From NCBI GenBank assembly GCA_025927935.1, contig JAICKM010000184.1, forward strand, positions 1-10,470: a stretch of 10,470 nt of DNA, in the 5' to 3' direction. Below are positions 6,253 through 10,470 of this stretch, piece after piece. Within the stretch, counting starts at the first letter, position 1; each line of letters begins with the position of its first letter. The DNA comes from Chloroflexia bacterium (lineage in GTDB: Bacteria > Chloroflexota > Chloroflexia > QHBQ01 > JADMIH01). The position numbers and the translations under genes were made by a program. A model generated the notes under the pieces. That model was not told where the DNA came from. It did no database searches and was given only the letters and a program-made list of their open reading frames with translations.

Positions 6253-7263
6253 TTAGGACCGGCGGGGCGGCTTGATTCTCCACGCGATGGCGGCCCAGGA
6301 AGCCTCGCCGAAGATCGAGCCGAGCCGCGACAGCAGCACGGCGCCGAGCGCGACCGCCGGGTTGAGGTGCAGCAAGTTGACCAGGAAGCCGGTCAGCAAG
6401 CCTTCGCGCACGCCCCAGCCGTTGGGCACGATCAGCGTCAGGAAGCCGATCACCCAGGCCGCCGTGTACAGCCCGGTAATCGCCGGCCAGTCGCTCCAGG
6501 CCAGTTGCGGATAAAGCGCGGCGGTCCAGAAGAAAGAGATGAAGCCGTAGGCCACCCAGCTCAGGATGAACGGCGGCAACAGCACCAGCAACTGCCAGCC
6601 GCTGATCGTGATCGTGACCGGCTGGCGGCCCAGCAGCACCAACCCGCGATTCATCAGCGCGAACCAGGGCCGCGGGTAGGCCAGGAAGACCAGCAGGCCC
6701 ACCAGCACCAGGGCCAGCGGCCACCACGGCGTGTCGGGTCGCGCCGTCAGCGCCAGCGCCCCCACCGTGATCGAGGCAACCGTTACCAGCGCGGTTTCGA
6801 GCGCGATGCTGACCGAGGTGATCATCTTCGGCACGCCCACCTGCTCGGCCAGCAGCACGCGGCCCACGGCATACCACATCGAGCCGGGCATGTACTTGGC
6901 AAGGCCGGAGTAGAAGTAGACGCGGATCGCCGTGGCCCAGGGCAGCGGGTAGCCCATAAAGCGCAGGATCATGCGCCAGCCCAGGCAAATGATCGGGCCG
7001 CGCACCAGCAAGACCACCAGGGCCGCCAGCACATAGCCCATCTCCAGGTGCCAGGGGTACGCCTGGATGTCGGGCCACTCCTGCCAGACGGCGCGCGCCA
7101 GGTAGAAGAAGACGACCGCGACGACCGCGATCTGGAGCACCCGGCGCAGCCGCTTGTTACTGAGCAGCCCACGCGCCCGCTGCATCCAGGGCGGGCCGGA
7201 CGGCGGCGCTGCCTCCGCGGACGCCGTCGCCGGGGCTGCCGGTATCACGCTATTTTGCTCCAT
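6253..7263 (-). CDS. Flippase-like polytopic membrane protein (LPG_synthase_TM / UPF0104 family)
   Basis: This is a 336-residue inner-membrane protein with a soluble, Pro/Ala-rich N-terminal 40 residues and about seven to eight hydrophobic segments (near 42-58, 76-98, 148-172, 181-196, 223-247, 262-280 and 301-316). Two family signatures stand out: LAKYMPGSMWYAVGR (121-135) and VIGFLTLIVPNGWGVREG (271-288). They match the family of the MprF flippase domain and AglD-type proteins (PF03706). Such genes commonly sit beside glycosyltransferases and are thought to move or modify lipid-linked products; the exact role is rarely known. I chose the ATG at 7263 because GGAG precedes it by five bases. 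A GTG at 7332 would add 23 residues but has no ribosome binding site and would start almost at the predicted transcription start. It is the first gene of the cluster. Confidence 0.85.
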   Translation of the reverse strand: MEQNSVIPAAPATASAEAAPPSGPPWMQRARGLLSNKRLRRVLQIAVVAVVFFYLARAVWQEWPDIQAYPWHLEMGYVLAALVVLLVRGPIICLGWRMILRFMGYPLPWATAIRVYFYSGLAKYMPGSMWYAVGRVLLAEQVGVPKMITSVSIALETALVTVASITVGALALTARPDTPWWPLALVLVGLLVFLAYPRPWFALMNRGLVLLGRQPVTITISGWQLLVLLPPFILSWVAYGFISFFWTAALYPQLAWSDWPAITGLYTAAWVIGFLTLIVPNGWGVREGLLTGFLVNLLHLNPAVALGAVLLSRLGSIFGEASWAAIAWRIKPPRRS

Positions 7264-7268
7264 CCGGT

Positions 7269-7272
7269 CTCC
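7269..7272 (-). promoter_or_regulatory. Ribosome binding site supporting the ATG at 7263
   Basis: GGAG on the - strand lies five bases before the ATG. No comparable sequence precedes the alternative GTG at 7332, where the upstream bases read GGCGCCTGCAGAA. This favours the shorter protein. Confidence 0.65.
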
Positions 7273-7350
7273 GATCCACGTGATCAGGCTCCGCTTAATA
7301 TCCGCTGCAAATAAGGATGCGCCGCAGGCCACTTCTGCAGGCGCCCTGGT

Positions 7351-7380
7351 ATGCTACCCCAATCTATGGCTATTTGTCAA
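7351..7380 (-). promoter_or_regulatory. Consensus-like sigma70 promoter of the glycan cluster
   Basis: Read on the - strand, a perfect TTGACA (7380-7375) is followed after 18 bases by TAGCAT (7356-7351), which matches the -10 consensus at four of six positions. The spacer is AT-richer than its surroundings. The TGA inside the -35 box is the stop codon of the antiporter gene. Transcription would start near 7344 and give a leader of about 80 bases before the ATG at 7263. It is the best -35 element I found in the window and marks the probable beginning of the four-gene unit. Confidence 0.65.
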
Positions 7381-9038
7381 CCCGGCGGGGTCGCGTCCTC
7401 GCGCACGCGCGGCGCACTGGGGGTCGGTGCGGGTGGCACCGGCGCGGTGCCATCCGGCTCCGCCGCCACTTCCAGGCCGGCCAACCGCGCGTCGATCTCC
7501 GTCACCAGTTCCCGCCCCGACTCGTCGCTGATCGTGCCTTCGGTCAGCAGATTGCGGATCGTGCTGCGCTCCACCGTGAGCAAATGGCGCCGCGCCGAGC
7601 GCAACTGTTGTTCGCGCAGATCCTGGTCAGTGAGTTGGCTGCTCTCCAGGCGGGCCAGCAATCCCTGCTCGCGCTGTTCATAGTCGGCGCGCAGATCCGC
7701 GGCAATAAGCGGCGTGATGATGCCGCCGCGCACTTCACGTTCCAGCGTGTTCTGCGCGGTACGCACCACGCGCAGGGCCGCGCGGGTGCGCTCATATTCT
7801 TCCCGGGCCTGGTCGCTGCTCACCAGGCCCAGCCGTTCCAGCAGCGGGCGCAAGGTCAGCCCCTGCACGAGCAGGGTGAAGATGATCACGCCGAACGTCA
7901 TCACCAGAATGTCCTGGCGCTCGGTGAACGGTTCGCTCGATGGGCCGATGACATACGGCAGCGACAGGGCCATCGCCAGCGACAGGGAGCCGCGCAAGCC
8001 GCCCCACACCAGTAGCACTTGCCAACTCCAGGCCAGCGGGCGATCAATGCGTAATATCCGCATCACCCAACTGACGACTACCACCGCCACCGCCCGCGAC
8101 AGCAGCACTGCGGCAATCGCCAGGACGACATGCCAGAGGTCGAACAGGCGCGCCAGGTGCACTTGCAGGCCGACAAACAGGAAGATCAACGAGTTCGTCA
8201 GGAAGCCGAAAAACTCCCAGGAGAGGCCCACCGCGATCCGCGAGGTGGGCGAAAAGCTGATGCTCTGCGCGTAGTTGCCCACCACCAGGCCCGCCCCCAC
8301 CACCGCGATCACCCCCGACACATGCAACTGTTCGGCCAGGAAGTACGTGCCGTAGGCCAGGATCACGGTCAGCACCGTCTCGACCAGGTAGTCGTTGAAG
8401 CGCGCCATCAGGCGGGCGACGATATAGCCCATTGCCAAGCCGACCAGCAACCCTCCGGCGATCACCAGGAAGAACTGGACCACGCTCCCCGCCACATCCA
8501 GGGTGCCCGCCGCCAGAATCCCGACCAGCACGCGGAAGAGCACCAGGGCGGTGCCGTCGTTGAAGAGGCTCTCGCCCTCGAGGATCGTCCGCAAGCGCGA
8601 GGGCGCACCCAGTTGCTTGAACGTGGCAACCACCGAGACAGGGTCCGTGGCCGCGACGATGGCCCCGAACAGCAGGGCGACCACCCAGTCAAAGTTGGCC
8701 GCGTAGTGGATGAGCACCGCCACCACCCCCGCCGTCACCAGCACGCCCGGAATCGCCAGCGCGCTGATGGTGCGCACGTTCTCGCGCAGGTGCTGGAAGT
8801 TGAGGTTGTAGGCCGCCTCGAAGATCAGCGTGGGCAAAAACACCGACAGGATCAGGTCGGGCGTCAGATCCACCTTGGGCGTGCCGGGCACAAAGGCGAT
8901 AATGAGGCCGGCGATCACTAGGGCGACCGTATACGGCAGGCGAATGCGCTTTGTGAGGAGGGCCACCGCCGCCACCGCGACCAGCATCCACAAGATCGTA
9001 ATTTCGATGCTGACAATAAAACTTGGTTGCTCGCTCAC
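7377..9038 (-). CDS. CPA1-family Na+(K+)/H+ antiporter, NhaP type
   Basis: This 553-residue inner-membrane antiporter exchanges protons for Na+ or K+ and serves pH and salt homeostasis. The membrane domain (about 12-400) has the dozen or so hydrophobic helices of the family (PF00999). The ion-binding motifs are ATDPVSV (130-136) and EGESLFNDGTA (154-164), with the Asn-Asp pair at 160-161. WGGLRGSLSLAMALSLP (345-361) is another hallmark. Residues 405-525 form a charged, probably helical cytoplasmic tail, followed by a Pro/Ala-rich end. The start is the GTG at 9038, with AAGGAG eight bases upstream. Its stop codon lies in the -35 box of the next transcription unit, so it seems to be a separate gene from the glycan cluster. 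Ion preference cannot be read from sequence. Confidence 0.92.
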   Translation of the reverse strand: MSEQPSFIVSIEITILWMLVAVAAVALLTKRIRLPYTVALVIAGLIIAFVPGTPKVDLTPDLILSVFLPTLIFEAAYNLNFQHLRENVRTISALAIPGVLVTAGVVAVLIHYAANFDWVVALLFGAIVAATDPVSVVATFKQLGAPSRLRTILEGESLFNDGTALVLFRVLVGILAAGTLDVAGSVVQFFLVIAGGLLVGLAMGYIVARLMARFNDYLVETVLTVILAYGTYFLAEQLHVSGVIAVVGAGLVVGNYAQSISFSPTSRIAVGLSWEFFGFLTNSLIFLFVGLQVHLARLFDLWHVVLAIAAVLLSRAVAVVVVSWVMRILRIDRPLAWSWQVLLVWGGLRGSLSLAMALSLPYVIGPSSEPFTERQDILVMTFGVIIFTLLVQGLTLRPLLERLGLVSSDQAREEYERTRAALRVVRTAQNTLEREVRGGIITPLIAADLRADYEQREQGLLARLESSQLTDQDLREQQLRSARRHLLTVERSTIRNLLTEGTISDESGRELVTEIDARLAGLEVAAEPDGTAPVPPAPTPSAPRVREDATPPG

Positions 9039-9046
9039 CGCATGCG

Positions 9047-9052
9047 CTCCTT
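9047..9052 (-). promoter_or_regulatory. Ribosome binding site of the antiporter gene
   Basis: AAGGAG on the - strand precedes the GTG at 9038 by eight bases. An ATG at 9043 lies between them but opens only ATG-CGG-TGA, whose stop overlaps the GTG. The long frame must therefore start at the GTG or further in. Confidence 0.7.
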
Positions 9053-9085
9053 ACCAGTAGCAGCAGAGTACCTCGCTAAGACAGG

Positions 9086-9114
9086 ACGAACTCCACCCAG
9101 CGGGCGGAGTTCGT
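9086..9114. repeat. Inverted repeat A, upstream of the antiporter
   Basis: ACGAACTCC (9086-9094) and GGAGTTCGT (9106-9114) are perfect 9-base complements. The stem continues, after one A/C mismatch, with CCC/GGG around an AGC loop. It lies about 48 bases before the antiporter start codon. No T-run follows on the - strand, so it is not an obvious terminator for the PHP gene. It could be an mRNA leader hairpin or a DNA-binding dyad. Confidence 0.85.
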
Positions 9115-9123
9115 GTAATCGCC

Positions 9124-9153
9124 GTACCAGCAAGCTATATACCCTGCTGGTAC
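9124..9153. repeat. Inverted repeat B, upstream of the antiporter
   Basis: GTACCAGCA (9124-9132) and TGCTGGTAC (9145-9153) are perfect 9-base complements around an AT-rich 12-base loop containing TATATA. The arm TACCAG also occurs as a direct copy at 9053-9058, next to the antiporter ribosome binding site, so alternative pairings are possible in the - strand transcript. Confidence 0.85.
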
Positions 9154-9159
9154 ATTCCT

Positions 9160-9190
9160 GCTACCGGCGGCAGTGCAACGAACCGGTAGC
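9160..9190. repeat. Inverted repeat C, upstream of the antiporter
   Basis: GCTACCGG (9160-9167) and CCGGTAGC (9183-9190) are perfect 8-base complements around a 15-base loop. Together with repeats A and B it gives three consecutive dyads in about 105 bases. Confidence 0.8.
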
Positions 9191-9208
9191 CGTTCACGAT
9201 AATATTGG

Positions 9209-9238
9209 TTGTAGGATCCCGTTTGGAACCGGCCCGCC
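9209..9238. repeat. Diverged fourth copy of the palindromic repeat
   Basis: Aligned by hand without gaps to 2557-2586, this stretch matches at 24 of 30 positions. It keeps TTGTAGG at the left and AACCGGCC plus GCC at the right, and in both cases CCATCA follows closely. The inner palindrome has decayed (CCGTTTGGAACCGG). It lies between the PHP gene's stop and inverted repeat C. I read it as an old member of the same repeat family. Confidence 0.65.
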
Positions 9239-9262
9239 CATCAGGATCGCTGCCGTGGACGG

Positions 9263-10470
9263 CTACGCGCCCTCCACATGCGGCTCCAACGAGGCCAGGC
9301 GGAAATAGACGGGATTGGTCATCGCGTCCACCCAGAGCGCGCCCGGTTCCGTCGCCAGGTCCACATCGGGGTCGAGCGGCGCGATTAGCTCGGCGCGGAT
9401 ATATCCCGGTGCGACAAAGCTGTCGCGCACCTGGTACTCGACCACCTGCCGCTCGTTGAGGATCAGGCTTTCATGCAGCACGCCGTGCTCGCCCAGCAAG
9501 CGCAGCATGCGGCCCTCGCCCCCCAGCACCTCGACGCGGACACCCGCCGGTTCGCCCTCGTGCAGCAGCACCCGGTCGCCGGGCAGCGCCCGCCCATGCG
9601 GCGTGTGGGCCTCCAGCAACAACTGCGGACCGCTGGGATCGGCGGAGATAAACACATGCCCGGCGCGAATCCCGGCCAGGATAGCCGGGATCGACAGGTC
9701 GTCCGCGTAGACCCAGGTGGTCGGATTGCCGATGAGATACGGGTAGGGGTGATCCGGCGTGCTGATGCGATGCAGATCGCTACCCCCCACCGCCGTGGGA
9801 TAATGGCCGGAGTCCAGCAACCCCTCCCACAGGCCAAGGGTGACATAGTTAGACAGGAACCAGGGCGCCTGCCAGGCTTCGAAGGCATCGGTCTCCGGGA
9901 ACGCCGGGAACCGCCAGTCGGGGCCGTCCTCCTTGGGGTGGTTGATGCTGGTCAGCGCCCCGCGCGCCCGCGCCGCCGCGATGATCTGTTCCATACCGGC
10001 CAGATCCCGGCAGCGGAAGTCGATCCAGTCGTCCGCGGCCAGGCCCCAGACGTTCAGGTGGCCCCACGGCGTCGTCACCTCTTCGCCGGGCAGCCACAAG
10101 AAATCGGGATGCGCGCCCAGCGCCAGTTCGGGGTTGACCAGGTTATGGTCGGTCATGGCGCCGAAGTCGAGGCCCCAGCGGCGGTGTTCCGCCGCCATCT
10201 CGGCCACGGAGTTGGAACCGTCGCTATGGTAGGTGTGAGCGTGAAGATTGCCCCGATACCAGCGCGCACCCTGGACCAGCACGCCCGGCTCATAGCGCGG
10301 GTACGGCACCGGCGCCGGCACATCCTCCGCCCGCGCGGCCACGGTGCAGGTGACGGTCACAGTATAGGCGCAACCCGCCGTCGTCACCTCCTCCATCCCT
10401 AGCATGATGTGCCACTCGCCCGCCGGCAGCGGCCCGCGCCGGTAGCCGGGCGTGGCCTCGTCGGGGGCCA
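9263..10470 (-). CDS. CehA/McbA-type PHP-domain metallohydrolase (5' partial)
   Basis: This gene runs off the right edge. The 401 codons in view end at a TAG at 9265-9263. An ATG at 10405 is only internal: the frame stays open upstream, and the encoded PGYRRGPLPAGEWHIMLGME continues a beta-rich N-terminal domain. The PHP metal-binding motifs follow, counted from the first whole codon in the window: NLHAHTYHSDG (74-84), MTDHN (105-109), LPGEEVTT (126-133), INHPKE (175-180) and GGSDLHR (228-234). These supply the His, Asp and Glu ligands of a multi-metal phosphoesterase-like site. The family is named after carbaryl hydrolases, but most members have unknown natural substrates. The C-terminal part (from about 280) is a beta-rich domain of the kind that often follows this PHP core. 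There is no link to the glycan genes beyond position. Confidence 0.88.
   Translation of the reverse strand, partial: APDEATPGYRRGPLPAGEWHIMLGMEEVTTAGCAYTVTVTCTVAARAEDVPAPVPYPRYEPGVLVQGARWYRGNLHAHTYHSDGSNSVAEMAAEHRRWGLDFGAMTDHNLVNPELALGAHPDFLWLPGEEVTTPWGHLNVWGLAADDWIDFRCRDLAGMEQIIAAARARGALTSINHPKEDGPDWRFPAFPETDAFEAWQAPWFLSNYVTLGLWEGLLDSGHYPTAVGGSDLHRISTPDHPYPYLIGNPTTWVYADDLSIPAILAGIRAGHVFISADPSGPQLLLEAHTPHGRALPGDRVLLHEGEPAGVRVEVLGGEGRMLRLLGEHGVLHESLILNERQVVEYQVRDSFVAPGYIRAELIAPLDPDVDLATEPGALWVDAMTNPVYFRLASLEPHVEGA

Noticed and set aside
5211..7314. Two long + strand open frames (about 354 and 358 codons) opposite the GT4 and flippase genes
   Set aside because: Both read as Arg/Gln/His/Pro-rich sequence with no motifs, typical of the antisense frames of GC-rich genes. 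The - strand genes carry clear family signatures.
8130..8921. 263-codon + strand open frame opposite the antiporter gene
   Set aside because: The translation is a His/Gln/Asp-rich shadow of hydrophobic membrane helices on the other strand, with no ribosome binding site.
9196..9205. AT-rich TATTAT on the - strand as an antiporter promoter
   Set aside because: It resembles a -10 box, but the best -35 candidate 18 bases upstream (TTCCAA) matches only three of six positions. I do not call it as a feature.

Overview
The window is GC-rich bacterial DNA, roughly two-thirds G+C or more by eye, and densely coding. Several hints suggest a Chloroflexota-like organism: the epimerase carrying a Cys-His/Cys-Cys insert, the CehA/McbA-type PHP protein, and short palindromic repeats with a TTGTAGGGG...GTTTCAAAC core. 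I hold this assignment loosely. No rRNA, tRNA, transposase, phage gene or CRISPR array is visible.

Layout. Positions 1-2416 read on the + strand: the 3' end of a protein that is probably membrane-bound and glycosyltransferase-like, then a good sigma70-type promoter, then a two-gene unit. That unit encodes a GT2 polyprenyl-phosphate-hexose synthase-like enzyme and an NDP-sugar 4-epimerase of the dTDP-L-rhamnose 4-epimerase type. From 2624 to the end, every gene reads on the - strand. The two blocks converge on 2417-2623, a 207-base gap filled by three near-identical palindromic repeats.

In transcription order, the - strand block holds: a PHP-domain metallohydrolase running off the right edge; a 224-base palindrome-rich gap; a CPA1-type Na+/H+ antiporter; a consensus-like promoter whose -35 box contains the antiporter stop codon; and a tightly packed four-gene cluster. 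The cluster encodes an LPG_synthase_TM/UPF0104 flippase-like membrane protein, two GT4 glycosyltransferases and a CsaB-family pyruvyl transferase. Gene 3 starts on an ATGA overlap and gene 4 on a TTGA overlap, so translational coupling is likely.

Taken together, 456-2416 and 2624-7263 look like one surface-glycan locus split into two convergent units. One arm supplies activated or lipid-linked sugars. The other assembles a glycan with two retaining glycosyltransferases, has a membrane protein that may help translocate or synthesise a lipid-linked product, and may decorate the polymer with pyruvate ketals. The glycan product cannot be read from the sequence. The antiporter and PHP protein look functionally unrelated.

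I see no clearly unprecedented system. The best second-look items are the palindromic repeat family (three copies between the convergent units plus one diverged copy near 9209-9238), the three stacked inverted repeats in front of the antiporter, and the pairing of a CsaB-like enzyme with a flippase-like protein in this organism type.
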